A stretch of DNA of 17,615 nt, from assembly GCA_910585935.1 (NCBI GenBank), contig CAJUHN010000056.1, positions 1-17,615 of the forward strand, written 5' to 3'. The stretch comes from an uncultured Lachnospiraceae bacterium (GTDB taxonomy: Bacteria > Bacillota > Clostridia > Lachnospirales > Lachnospiraceae). A program made the translations under genes and the position numbers. Position 1 is the stretch's first letter. The number at the start of each line of letters is the position of its first letter. Under the pieces are notes generated by a model. It was given only the letters and a program-made list of their open reading frames with translations. It ran no database searches and was not told the DNA's origin. Below are positions 6,040 to 14,900 of this stretch, piece after piece.

Positions 6040-6984
6040 TTGGGATTTCAGGTAAAGAAAGCAGTAAGAGAAAAGATTTATGTAAAGGTAGCATTGATGA
6101 GTCCTAGCGGTGGCGGTAAGACGTATTCGGCATTGAAACTGGCTACTGGCATGGCAAATAAGATTGAGCAGCAGACAGGTAATAGACCGAAGATCCTGCT
6201 TGGCAACACAGAGGCAAAGCGTGGATATTACTACGCTAATGAGTTTGATTATGACATTGTTGATATTGACGCTCCGCATAATCCAGAGAAATATGTAGAA
6301 TTCATTGAGTTTGCTGTAAAAGAAGGATATGGAATTCTCATTATTGACAGTTCTTCTCATGAATGGGAAGGAAAAGGTGGATGTCTTGAACTTCAGCAGC
6401 AAGCAGGTGGTACATATCAGGCATGGGGTAAGGTAACTCCTAGACACAATAAGTTTATTGAAGCTATTGCAGATAGTCCTATTCATCTAATTGCTACTAT
6501 GAGAGGCAAGGATCAGTATGAACTTGAAAAGGATGAAAAAGGTAAGACAAGCGTTAAGAAACTTGGTGTTGGCGCAAAGCAGAGAGACGGTTTTGAGTAT
6601 GAATTTACTTGTACGTTCCTGATTGATCAGAAGACGCATATGGCAGATGTACAGAAGGATAACACCCATATTTTTGAAAATGAGACGGCTACATTGTTGA
6701 ATGAGTCTTATGGCGAAAAAATTATGGAATGGGCAGATTCAGGAGAGGGTTATACTCCCGTTGTAAGGAACAAAGATACTGGTTCTGATGTTGCAAGCGA
6801 TGATATTTCTGCTGTTAAGAAAGAAATTATTGCAATGTGTACCAAACTTGGCGGTACAAAGAATGAAGAACTGATGACTACATTGAAGAATTATGTACCT
6901 AGCGGAAATCCAAATGCTTTCAGAGACATTGACAAAGCGAAAGAATGTTTAGAAAAGATTAAGGCTATTAAGCCTATTGCGTAA
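6040..6984 (+). CDS. Sak4/RecA-like P-loop ATPase, probable phage recombination protein
   Basis: TTG start with TAGGAGGA upstream. The 314-aa protein has a Walker A at residues 21-28 (SPSGGGKT) and a Walker B ending at D103 ('YGILIIDSSSHEW'). An 'ATMRGKDQYELE' segment with a basic stretch follows at about residues 156-180. This matches the AAA_24/RecA-core ATPases of phages, often called Sak4-like, which work with SSB in single-strand annealing or strand exchange. The SSB gene directly downstream fits that. The C-terminal 60 residues are a separate small helical domain after an acidic linker. It acts in the cytoplasm on single-stranded DNA. By eye its codons are richer in G and C than those of the small genes upstream. 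A general phage AAA ATPase is the alternative description. Confidence 0.85.
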   Translation: MGFQVKKAVREKIYVKVALMSPSGGGKTYSALKLATGMANKIEQQTGNRPKILLGNTEAKRGYYYANEFDYDIVDIDAPHNPEKYVEFIEFAVKEGYGILIIDSSSHEWEGKGGCLELQQQAGGTYQAWGKVTPRHNKFIEAIADSPIHLIATMRGKDQYELEKDEKGKTSVKKLGVGAKQRDGFEYEFTCTFLIDQKTHMADVQKDNTHIFENETATLLNESYGEKIMEWADSGEGYTPVVRNKDTGSDVASDDISAVKKEIIAMCTKLGGTKNEELMTTLKNYVPSGNPNAFRDIDKAKECLEKIKAIKPIA

Positions 6985-7004
6985 TCAGAGGAGGATAAGA
7001 AAGA

Positions 7005-7439
7005 ATGAATAAAGTAGAACTTGTAGGAAGATTAACTCGTGATCCAGAGGTTAGATACACACAGGGAGAAAACGCAAGTGCGATTGCACGTTTCTCCGTT
7101 GCTGTAAACAGACGTTTTAAGAACAATGAAGGTAATTATGATGCAGATTTTATCAACTGTGTTGCATTTAGTAAATCTGCTGAGTTTATTGAGAAGTATT
7201 TTAAGAAGGGTATGGCTATCGGTATTTCGGGGCGTATTCAGACAGGTAACTACACCAACAAGGACGGTGTAAAGGTTTATACGACAGATGTTGTTGTAGA
7301 AGAAGCGGAGTTTGTTGAGAGTAAGAATAGCGGTGGAGCGTCTGCACCTTCAAACGCACCAGCAAACAACAATGCACCTTCTGCTGATGGTTTTATGAAT
7401 ATTCCTGATGGTATAGATGAGGAGTTACCTTTTAATTAA
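7005..7439 (+). CDS. ssb: single-stranded DNA-binding protein
   Basis: The 144-aa protein starts 'MNKVELVGRLTRDPEVRY', the classic N-terminus of bacterial-type SSB. It continues with the OB-fold signatures 'ARFSVAVNRRF', 'DFINCVAF' and 'GRIQTGNY' through about residue 105. A Ser/Ala/Asn/Pro-rich linker follows, and the acidic tip ends DEELPFN, close to the D-D-x-(I/L)-P-F tail that recruits replication and repair partners. It coats single-stranded DNA during replication and recombination, and would partner the adjacent Sak4-like ATPase. ATG start with GAGGAGG at about ten bases. Its tip differs from the standard only in having Asn after Phe. Identification is secure. Confidence 0.96.
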   Translation: MNKVELVGRLTRDPEVRYTQGENASAIARFSVAVNRRFKNNEGNYDADFINCVAFSKSAEFIEKYFKKGMAIGISGRIQTGNYTNKDGVKVYTTDVVVEEAEFVESKNSGGASAPSNAPANNNAPSADGFMNIPDGIDEELPFN

Positions 7440-7448
7440 TCATTCCAT

Positions 7449-7478
7449 AGGAGGAACGGAGGGTGTAACAGCCCTCCT
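7449..7478 (+). promoter_or_regulatory. leader with two SDs, an anti-SD mimic and alternative hairpins
   Basis: AGGAGG (7449-7454) and GGAGGG (7458-7463) are followed by CCCTCCT (7472-7478). GGAGGG can pair with CCCTCC across an 8-base loop, or AGGAGG can pair with CCTCCT across 18 bases (7 bp if flanking T-A is counted). The two pairings exclude each other. The first leaves the upstream SD free and brings it near the ATG at 7489; the second hides it. There is no T-run, so termination is unlikely. Confidence 0.5.
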
Positions 7479-7488
7479 AAAATTCAAT

Positions 7489-7950
7489 ATGAGAAATCAA
7501 TCAACGGTTACTTGTAAATATTCTGGGTGTTTACATCCAGAAAAAACATTAGACAAAGAACAGGCAATTAAATCTGGTAATTCGTATTATCATCCAGACT
7601 GTTTTCAAACAAAGGAAGATATCAAAAAGATTATTGATCTGTTCAAGAATCATATAAATCCTAATCCCGTATATTCGACCTTGCAAAGTGTAATCAAGAA
7701 TATCGTTTTTACAAAAGGACTTGGTAGCGATTTTCTATTGTTTGGATTGCAGTATTATATTGACCACAAAATACCATTGAATTATCCGCAAGGACTTTAC
7801 TATGTGATACAAAATAAACAAGTGTTGGATGCTTATAATAAATCAAAAGTGAAGAACATGAAAAGCAACATTGAAATTAAAGAAGATTCTGGCTCGGAAT
7901 TTACTCATGTTCCGATTCAAAATAAAAGTTTTGCAGATATTATAAAGTGA
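7489..7950 (+). CDS. small zinc-finger protein, candidate helicase loader or replication accessory
   Basis: I place the start at ATG 7489, because the zinc-finger region begins just after it and the longer frame from 7417 overlaps SSB. No SD lies immediately upstream, but AGGAGG at 7449 could act across a hairpin. The 153-aa protein has C9-x4-C14 and H35-x2-C38, a plausible zinc site, followed by a helical domain ('KEDIKKIIDLFKNHI', 'FLLFGLQYYIDHKIPLNYPQ'). The gene lies between SSB and the DnaB-type helicase, the place where phages often encode a helicase loader or replication initiator. I do not recognise a named loader family, so that role is inference from position. Confidence 0.75.
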   Translation: MRNQSTVTCKYSGCLHPEKTLDKEQAIKSGNSYYHPDCFQTKEDIKKIIDLFKNHINPNPVYSTLQSVIKNIVFTKGLGSDFLLFGLQYYIDHKIPLNYPQGLYYVIQNKQVLDAYNKSKVKNMKSNIEIKEDSGSEFTHVPIQNKSFADIIK

Positions 7951-7964
7951 GGGGTGATAGCTAT

Positions 7965-9314
7965 TTGGCATTAGACATTTCATTAATCTCAGACAATCAG
8001 GCTGAAGCAGGAGTAATTGCCACTTTGGTATATCATCCTGAATTTATATTGCATACAGACTATTTAAGACCTTCATATTTTTATAATGTAGAAAATGGCT
8101 GTATTTATTGGGCGATACAGGAATTATACAAAAACGGTGTTGAAACAATAGACGCTATCAACATTACTAATATGCTCAACTCCAATAAGGCTGTAAAGAA
8201 AAAGATAGAAGAATATAATTTGACGGATATGCAAGAGTTCATTTCGATGAGCCAGTTCGCTTGCAGACATACATTAGAAGAATACAAATTACTTGTAAAT
8301 AATGTAGTTACAATGTCATTTAAGAGAGATTTGAACAAGGTTGTTTTGGAAGTACAGTCTGCTTGTTTCAATAGTGATTCAGATTTAAACAAACTCAATT
8401 CTCTGGTAAATACGAAAATTAACAAATTAACAGAACAATATATTACATCAAATGAAATAGAATTGTTTGGCAGTCGTGTTGATGAACTGTGGAGAGAAAT
8501 TTGCAGTCGCAGGACGGAGGACGGTGTTTATGGCATCCCCTCTAAGTATGAAAGACTAAATGATTACTTCACATATGAGTCAGGGGAACTTGTATTACTG
8601 AAAGCAAGGATGAAAAAGGGTAAATCTGCATTTTTCATGAACGAAGCAATCCATAAAATTAAAAATGGTGTACCGACTCTTTTCTTTGATACAGAGATGC
8701 AGGATAGATTATTTTTTGAGAGGATGCTTGCAAACCTAACAGGAATTGAAGTAAAGAGAATTAAAAATGGCAGATATTCTTATGAAGAGGGTCAGAAATT
8801 AGAGAAAACAAATGAGTGGATCAAGAAACAGCCATTTGTTCATATCTACACTCCACAAACAACAGATGAGGAAATATATGCTATACATAAAATTTTGAAA
8901 TACAAGATGGGATTGGAGTTCAGCATTTTCGATTATATCAAAAGCAATATTTTGTCTTCTTCTGAAAACTATAATGCTCTTGGTGCAAGATGTGATTTCC
9001 TCAAAAATAATATAGCTGGCGAATTGAACATTGCAATGTTGGCTGGCGCACAGCTTAACAGGGCAAACCAAGTTGCGGACTCAGATAAACTAGAGCGTTA
9101 TGTAAGTGCAAGTATGCTATGGAGAGATAAAACAACAGAGGAACTTGCAAAAGATACATTGGATTGTGGTAATTTTGCTTTGACTGTAGATCTCAACCGC
9201 ATGGGCGAACAGATGGGAGAAGATGAGTATATAGATTTTAAATTTGATGGTAACAGGATGAGGATTGAACAGGCAAAACAACATGATTCATCGTCTAATC
9301 CGTTTGAAAAGTGA
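7965..9314 (+). CDS. DnaB-type replicative DNA helicase
   Basis: Start set at TTG 7965, ten bases after GAGGGGTGA; a GTG at 7947 lies before that SD. The 449-aa protein has a DnaB-like helical N-terminal domain (about residues 1-110, 'AEAGVIATLVYHPEFI'). Its C-terminal RecA-like domain carries a Walker A around residues 213-221 ('KARMKKGKSAF') and 'PTLFFDTEMQDR'. A Walker B-like 'FSIFDYIKS' and the 'AMLAGAQLNRA' segment characteristic of DnaB follow. The Walker A is slightly unusual (ARMKKGKS rather than G-x4-G-K-S/T). It would unwind DNA at the fork and work with the adjacent primase. Length is normal for the family. Confidence 0.93.
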   Translation: MALDISLISDNQAEAGVIATLVYHPEFILHTDYLRPSYFYNVENGCIYWAIQELYKNGVETIDAINITNMLNSNKAVKKKIEEYNLTDMQEFISMSQFACRHTLEEYKLLVNNVVTMSFKRDLNKVVLEVQSACFNSDSDLNKLNSLVNTKINKLTEQYITSNEIELFGSRVDELWREICSRRTEDGVYGIPSKYERLNDYFTYESGELVLLKARMKKGKSAFFMNEAIHKIKNGVPTLFFDTEMQDRLFFERMLANLTGIEVKRIKNGRYSYEEGQKLEKTNEWIKKQPFVHIYTPQTTDEEIYAIHKILKYKMGLEFSIFDYIKSNILSSSENYNALGARCDFLKNNIAGELNIAMLAGAQLNRANQVADSDKLERYVSASMLWRDKTTEELAKDTLDCGNFALTVDLNRMGEQMGEDEYIDFKFDGNRMRIEQAKQHDSSSNPFEK

Positions 9315-9325
9315 GGTGATAAAGG

Positions 9326-10345
9326 GTGGCTAACGACTACGATAATGAAGCTCTTATAGAGTTATGTTCAAAAGTAGATTTGTTTGAATATGCAAGTAAG
9401 TATATAGACTTTGAAGGTCGCGGAGATAGTTATGCTGCCCATTGCCCCAAACACATTGACAAAACACCTTCTCTTGTAATTACTCCAAGCAAAAACCTGT
9501 TCCACTGTTTCTCTTGTGGCGTAGGTGGTAATATCATCAACTGGCTAATGACATTTGAGAATATGTCATTTAATGATGCAGTTGAAAAAGTTGGTGTATT
9601 AGCAGGAGTAGATGTAAAGAACTTAAAACAGTGCAGCGCATTAAAGGTGTATAAAAATCTTGCACGAATGACAGAAACCAATAAGAAAAATGTAGCTGAT
9701 AGAGTTATATTGAATGGTTCTGAAATAGATAAATACGAAGATAAAGTTCCTGAAGAATGGGTAGACGAAGGGATCAGTCCAGACATTATGAAGAAATACA
9801 ATATTAGGATTGACAATATGGCAAACAGAATTGTGTACCCTGTATATGACAGCGAATTACGACTGATAGGATTTAAGGGGCGTACAAGATATAAGAACTA
9901 TAAGGAAATGAAAATTAAGAAGTATCAAAATTATCAGAAGATTGGTACAACAGATTTCTTCATAGGGATGAAAGAAAATTATGAAAACATTATAAGCCAC
10001 GATGAAGTTATCATTTTTGAGGGCATAAAGTCCGGCATGAAAGTAGAAGGGTGGGGGTATAATTACTGGCTCTCAAGTGAAACTGGATGGTTAAATGATA
10101 AACAGGTGTTATTGCTAATTAAGTTAGGTGTTAAAGAGGTAGTCATTGCGTATGACAATGATGTTGACATTAAAAAAATACGAGAGTGTACTGAAAAACT
10201 TAGGAAATTTACAAATGTTTATGTTGTGACTGACAGGCGGTTTGTAAAAGATAGATTGTTAGGAAGTGTTGAGGATAAGATGTCTCCCTGTGATAAAGGT
10301 AAGGATGTGTGGGAGATTTTATATAAAGAAAGAAGGAGGTTGTGA
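9326..10345 (+). CDS. DnaG-type DNA primase (short form)
   Basis: GTG start with GAGGTGA upstream. The 339-aa protein has a CHC2 zinc-binding domain with C40, H43, C61 and C64 ('FHCFSCGVGGNIINWLM'). A TOPRIM core follows, in which 'VIIFEGIKSGMKVE' supplies the conserved glutamate and 'VVIAYDNDVD' the D-x-D metal site. It synthesises RNA primers for DNA replication. It is much shorter than cellular DnaG (about 600 aa) and lacks an obvious C-terminal helicase-interaction domain. Compact primases like this are known in phages. Coupling to the helicase, encoded immediately upstream, must use another surface or partner. Its stop overlaps the leader of the next gene. Confidence 0.93.
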   Translation: MANDYDNEALIELCSKVDLFEYASKYIDFEGRGDSYAAHCPKHIDKTPSLVITPSKNLFHCFSCGVGGNIINWLMTFENMSFNDAVEKVGVLAGVDVKNLKQCSALKVYKNLARMTETNKKNVADRVILNGSEIDKYEDKVPEEWVDEGISPDIMKKYNIRIDNMANRIVYPVYDSELRLIGFKGRTRYKNYKEMKIKKYQNYQKIGTTDFFIGMKENYENIISHDEVIIFEGIKSGMKVEGWGYNYWLSSETGWLNDKQVLLLIKLGVKEVVIAYDNDVDIKKIRECTEKLRKFTNVYVVTDRRFVKDRLLGSVEDKMSPCDKGKDVWEILYKERRRL

Positions 10346-10356
10346 GGTTATTTGAC

Positions 10357-11119
10357 ATGAGAGTAGGAGAAAAATATATAAATAAGTTCGGAAATATTGC
10401 TGAAATTGTTAAATATAAAAGTACAACAGATTGCGATATATTGATAGATGGATATGAACTAAAAGAACATGTTCAATATTGGAATATTAAAAAAGGAATG
10501 TTTAAAAGTAGCCTACTCCCATCAGTTTGTGGTGTTGGTTACATTGGAATTGGAAGTTATAAATCTCGTGATGAAAACAATAATAAAACAAATGCATATA
10601 GTGAGTGGATTGATATGCTAAAGAGATGTTACGACAAGAAGAGATGGGAAAAACACCCTACATATAAGGGTGTTGAAGTATGCGGTGAATGGCTTGATTT
10701 TCAACAATTTGCTTGCTGGTATTATGAAAAATAGCGTTGATAATAGCATCAAGTATGAAATAGATAAGGATATTTTAGGTGGAAAATTATATTCTCCTAA
10801 AACATGTATTCTTATTCCGCATATACTTAACATCGTTTTGAGCAGAAATCCTAAAAGGATTAATAATACATTTCCTGTTGGTGTAGAACCAACTAAAGGA
10901 TGTATAAATAAATATACGGCACGAATAGTAAAAGACGGGGAAAAGATAATTCAGCATGGTTTTACAAATTCAATGGATGCCTTTGAGTGGTACAAAAATA
11001 AAAAAGAAGAACATATACGAGAGATTGCAGAAAAATATAAAAATCAAATAACGGAAAGGGCATATGAAGCTATTTTAAGTTATGAAGTACAACCTTTTCC
11101 TTATAAAGAGGTGATATAG
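10357..11119 (+). pseudogene. frameshifted HNH-like / AP2-like phage endonuclease gene
   Basis: Two overlapping frames read as one protein if one A is removed from the A5 run at 10727-10731. The first part (125 codons from ATG 10357) includes 'AYSEWIDMLKRCY', 'HPTYKGVEVCGEWLDFQQFA' and ends at TAG 10732. The second part continues 'IKYEIDKDIL', 'YSPKTCILIPHILN' and then an AP2-like DNA-binding stretch ('NNTFPVGVEPTKG', 'MDAFEWYKNKKEEHI'). The order W-Y-Y-E, then an I-D-K-D-I-L turn, then Y-S-P-x-T-C, is that of a known family of phage HNH-like/AP2 proteins that behave as mobile endonucleases. The joined product would be about 253 aa. A homopolymer sequencing error, a real mutation or programmed +1 shifting could each explain the split. 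It interrupts the replication gene order. Confidence 0.75.
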
Positions 11120-11122
11120 ATA

Positions 11123-11959
11123 ATGGATGAATTAGATTTTCTATTAGATACAATGACATGGAGTTTTTCAAGATTGAACTCATTTTACAATTGTTGTTAC
11201 GAATGGAAGTTGCATTATATTGAATGCAATAAGTCTGAGAATGGTGCATTTGGAGAATATGGTTCATTGATGCATGAAATATTAGAAAAGTATACAAAAG
11301 AAGAATTATCGTTATTTGAATTAAATCAGTATTATGAAAAACATTTTAATGACAAAATACCACACGATTTTCCGCCAAATAAATATGTTGATATTAGACA
11401 GTCCTATTATGACAAAGGAATTGAGTATTTGAACAATATAGACTTGGATTTAGACAGATATGAAATCCTTGGAGTAGAAAAAGAAATTCATTTCAAAATA
11501 GAAGATAAAGATTTTGTGGGATATATCGACTTGTTGGTTAAGGATAAAGAAACTGGAGAAATAATTATTATTGACCATAAATCAGCAAGTATCAAGATTT
11601 TGAAAAATGGAAGTATCAGTAAATCGGATCAGAAACATTTCTTAGAGTTTAAAAGGCAGCTATATCTATATTCAATCCCCATTGTAAAAGAATATGGTAG
11701 TGTTTCCAAATTAAAATGGAATATGTTCAAAGACCAGAAGTGGATTGAAATACCTTGGAAACAAGAAGAATATGATGAGGCTATCCAGTGGGCGAAAGAT
11801 ACATTGAAACTTATTGAGAATGAATCTTTGTGGCTGCCAAATCAGGATTACTATTATTGCAATTACCTATGTGGGCAACGAAATAATGCCTGTGAATTTA
11901 AGCCACAACCTATCAGTAAGAAAAATAATGATGATGAATATTACGATCCAAACGAATAG
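11123..11959 (+). CDS. PD-(D/E)XK nuclease, Cas4/AddB-like with probable Fe-S cluster
   Basis: The 278-aa protein starts with 'WSFSRLNSFYNCCYEWK', the usual RecB/Cas4 entry motif. It has a conserved H51 in 'GSLMHEILE', then D136 ('GYIDLLVKD') and D151-x-K153 ('IIIIDHKSAS') forming the PD-(D/E)XK active site, and 'QLYLYS' (the Q-x3-Y motif). C24/C25 plus C246-x3-C250-x6-C257 match the layout of the four cysteines that hold a 4Fe-4S cluster in Cas4 and AddB. It is expected to be a single-strand exonuclease or end-processing enzyme in recombination or replication. No cas1, cas2 or CRISPR repeat is present, so a CRISPR role is not indicated. ATG start with GAGGTGA. Confidence 0.88.
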   Translation: MDELDFLLDTMTWSFSRLNSFYNCCYEWKLHYIECNKSENGAFGEYGSLMHEILEKYTKEELSLFELNQYYEKHFNDKIPHDFPPNKYVDIRQSYYDKGIEYLNNIDLDLDRYEILGVEKEIHFKIEDKDFVGYIDLLVKDKETGEIIIIDHKSASIKILKNGSISKSDQKHFLEFKRQLYLYSIPIVKEYGSVSKLKWNMFKDQKWIEIPWKQEEYDEAIQWAKDTLKLIENESLWLPNQDYYYCNYLCGQRNNACEFKPQPISKKNNDDEYYDPNE

Positions 11960-11971
11960 AGCAATGTAAGC

Positions 11972-11986
11972 GAGGTGATAAACATT
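11972..11986 (+). promoter_or_regulatory. SD plus probable ATT start codon of the polymerase gene
   Basis: GAGGTGA at 11972-11978 lies 8 bases (counted from the GAGG core) before ATT at 11984-11986. A GTG at 11975 is inside the SD and has no other SD. The next canonical codon, TTG at 11996, is 20 bases away. Confidence 0.5.
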
Positions 11987-14900
11987 AGCAATAATTTGAT
12001 TACATATGCGCAGAAAGCATCCAAAAGACTCAAATTTGATTTTCCATATGATATATCAACATGGATAAATAGTATGAACATGATGATGGAAAATTACCAC
12101 AAACATACTACATGGTCAGATTTAGTTCAAATTGACTCTCCAACAAGTATAGATGATTTTATCAAACTTTCAGATAGTTATGGATGTAAATGTTATTTTT
12201 CTGGTGAGCATGGATTCCCTGGCGAATGGCTATATTGTTACGATGTATGTAAAAATACTTTTGATAAGGATGTTAGGGAAAAGAAAGGTCTTAATAATCC
12301 TATTAAGTTCAGATATTCCGTAGAAGCATATTGGGTGAAAGATGCAAACGAAATTTTATATGAACAATATGAAGATAAAAAGACTGGTGAAATAAAAACA
12401 AGAGAAAAAAAAGATAATACGAATTGTCATATGGTAATTGTCGCTAGGAATTACAATGCAATGCGAAAGTTGAATTATATATTATCATGTGCACACGATG
12501 AAGGATTTTATTATAAGCCAAGAATTGATTTGAAGTCATTATTTACTTTGGATAAAGATGATGTATATATTACTTCTGCGTGTATTGCAGGATGGAAATA
12601 TGAAGATGCGACAGAAATTTGGCTAAATATATGGAAACATTTTGGAGATAGTTTTTTCCTTGAATATCAGGCTAATAATACGGAACCACAAAAGGAACTG
12701 AATAAAAGAATATACGAAATATCTAAAACATTTGGTATACAAACTATTATTGGACTTGATACTCATTACATAAATGATGAAGACTGCGCAAAAAGAAATA
12801 ATCTTTTATTAAGAAAAAAACTCATTTATGAGGGTGAAGACGGATGGTATATGGACTTTCCAACAGGAAATATCGTATATCAAAGAATGGTTGAACAGGA
12901 TTGTTTGCCAAAAGAAGAAATTATTTATGCAATGATGAACACCCATGTTTTTGTGAATGGTTGTGAGGAACTTTCATATAATACAGACTTTAAGATTCCG
13001 ATACTTGACGAATACAAACAAGAAAGTTATGAAACACGATCCCAAATTTTGAAACAGATATTAAATGAAAAATACAATAATGAAGATGAAGAACATCACA
13101 CACCAGATAGATTTGAAGGAATGGAATACGAGTATGGTGAGATAGATGGAAGTCATACGGCAGATTATTTCCTCAGTAACCATGCGTTAGTTGACTTGGC
13201 AGTAACAAAATATAATGGACAATTAACTACCACATCAAGAGGAAGTGCGAGTTCTTATTATACAAGTAAACTACTTGGTTTCACAACGATGGATAGGTTT
13301 GAAGCAGAAGTTCCAATTTATCCTGAACGATTTGTTACAAAAGAACGTATCCTTGCTTCTCATCAGATGCCAGATATCGACTTTAATGTTGCTGATCAAA
13401 AACCATTTGTAGATGCGGCAAAAGAATTATTTGGTGAACATGGTTGTTATCCACTTCTCGCAGTGGGTAAATTAGGTGAAAAGTCTGGTTTTAAACTTTA
13501 TGCAGATATAAGAGGACTTGAGCCGAGTGTTGCAAATGATATTTCAAAATGTATTGACCAATATAATGAAGCACTAAAACAGGTTGATGACGAAGAAGAT
13601 AAAAAGGATATTCATATCGAAGATTACATCACTGATCCAAAATATCTTGAAATATTCAATGATAGTAAACCATATCAGGGGATTATTGAACAAGCGAAAT
13701 GTCATGCCTGTGGATTTTTATTATTTAATGGAAATCCAAACCAGAAAGATGTAATAGGATATGGAGATATTAGATATGAAATCGGTTTGATTCGATGCCA
13801 GTCCGAAAGTACAGGGAAATCAACGATTGTAGCAAACATAGAAGGCGGCTTGCTTGATTCATATGGTTATGTAAAAGATGACTTTCTAATTGTAGATGTG
13901 GTGGGTATCATTTATAAATTGTATCAAAACATTGGCATGAAGGTTCCTACGGTGTCACAGCTTAGAAAGATGGTACAGGAAGATGAATTGACGTGGAGAA
14001 TGTATGAAATCGGAGCTACATGTTGTTTAAATCAGTGTGAAAAACCAACAACAACCAAAAGGGTTATGAAATACAAACCAACAGAAATAAAGGAATTGGC
14101 AGCTTTTATTGCCGCAATTCGTCCTGGCTTTAAATCACTGATTGATGGATTTTTGAATCGTGTTGAATATACAAACGGAGAAAAGGCAATAGATGATCTT
14201 CTTCAAGATTGTTTTCACTATATGCTGTATCAGGAAGCGGTTATGAAGATTTTTTCGTGGCTTGGTATAAAAATGAAAGACAGCTACGACACAATCAAAA
14301 AAATCAGCAAGAAAAAACTTAAAGGTGAAGCATTAAAGCATGTAGAAGATACTTTGACATATCACTGGTCAAGCAATATTGGAAACTTAGATAATTTTGA
14401 ACCGGTATATAAAGTTATAAAAGATAGTTCTCGTTACTCATTCAATGCTCCCCATGCGTTAGCTATGGCGAATGATTCATTATATGAGGCATGGGCTAAA
14501 GCACATCATCCTTCAATATTTTATGAGACAACCCTTAACCATTATCAGGAGAAAGGGAATAAAAATAAAGTTGCAGACTTAGAAAAAGAAGCAATGACAA
14601 TCTTTGGTTATTCTATTGGTTCTTACGAATATGGAAAAGATAACACAAAGTTTACTGTTGATGATGATACAAAAACGATTTATCCCAATCTTGCCAGTGT
14701 AAAAGATATAGGTGAAAAAGCAGTAGAAGATATGGTGAATATCTACAAGGCTGGAAATGATAATATTATAGATACTTATTTGGCTATTAAAGGTACAAAG
14801 ATAAACGCTTCTGTATTTAGGAAGATGGTTAAGATTGAATATTTTAAGAAATTTGGAACTGTTAAAAAGTTGCTTCAGTGTGTGGATATTGTTGAATATT

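Noticed and set aside
5944..6486. 180-aa open frame on the - strand
   Set aside because: Overlaps the strongly supported Sak4-like ATPase gene, has no SD and reads as Cys/Ile/Leu-rich antisense of a coding region.
8105..8425. 106-aa open frame on the - strand
   Set aside because: Antisense shadow of the DnaB-type helicase gene with no SD or recognisable motif.
9430..9816. 128-aa open frame on the - strand
   Set aside because: Antisense to the primase CHC2 region; composition and position mark it as a shadow.
10732..10734. TAG read as sense codon (stop reassignment) in the endonuclease gene
   Set aside because: Reading through TAG stays in the wrong frame for the downstream homology, and TAG clearly ends other genes here (for example 1702, 4285, 11959).
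11123..11959. Cas4-like nuclease as part of a CRISPR system
   Set aside because: No cas1/cas2 neighbours and no direct-repeat array in the window; the replication context fits a phage recombination nuclease better.
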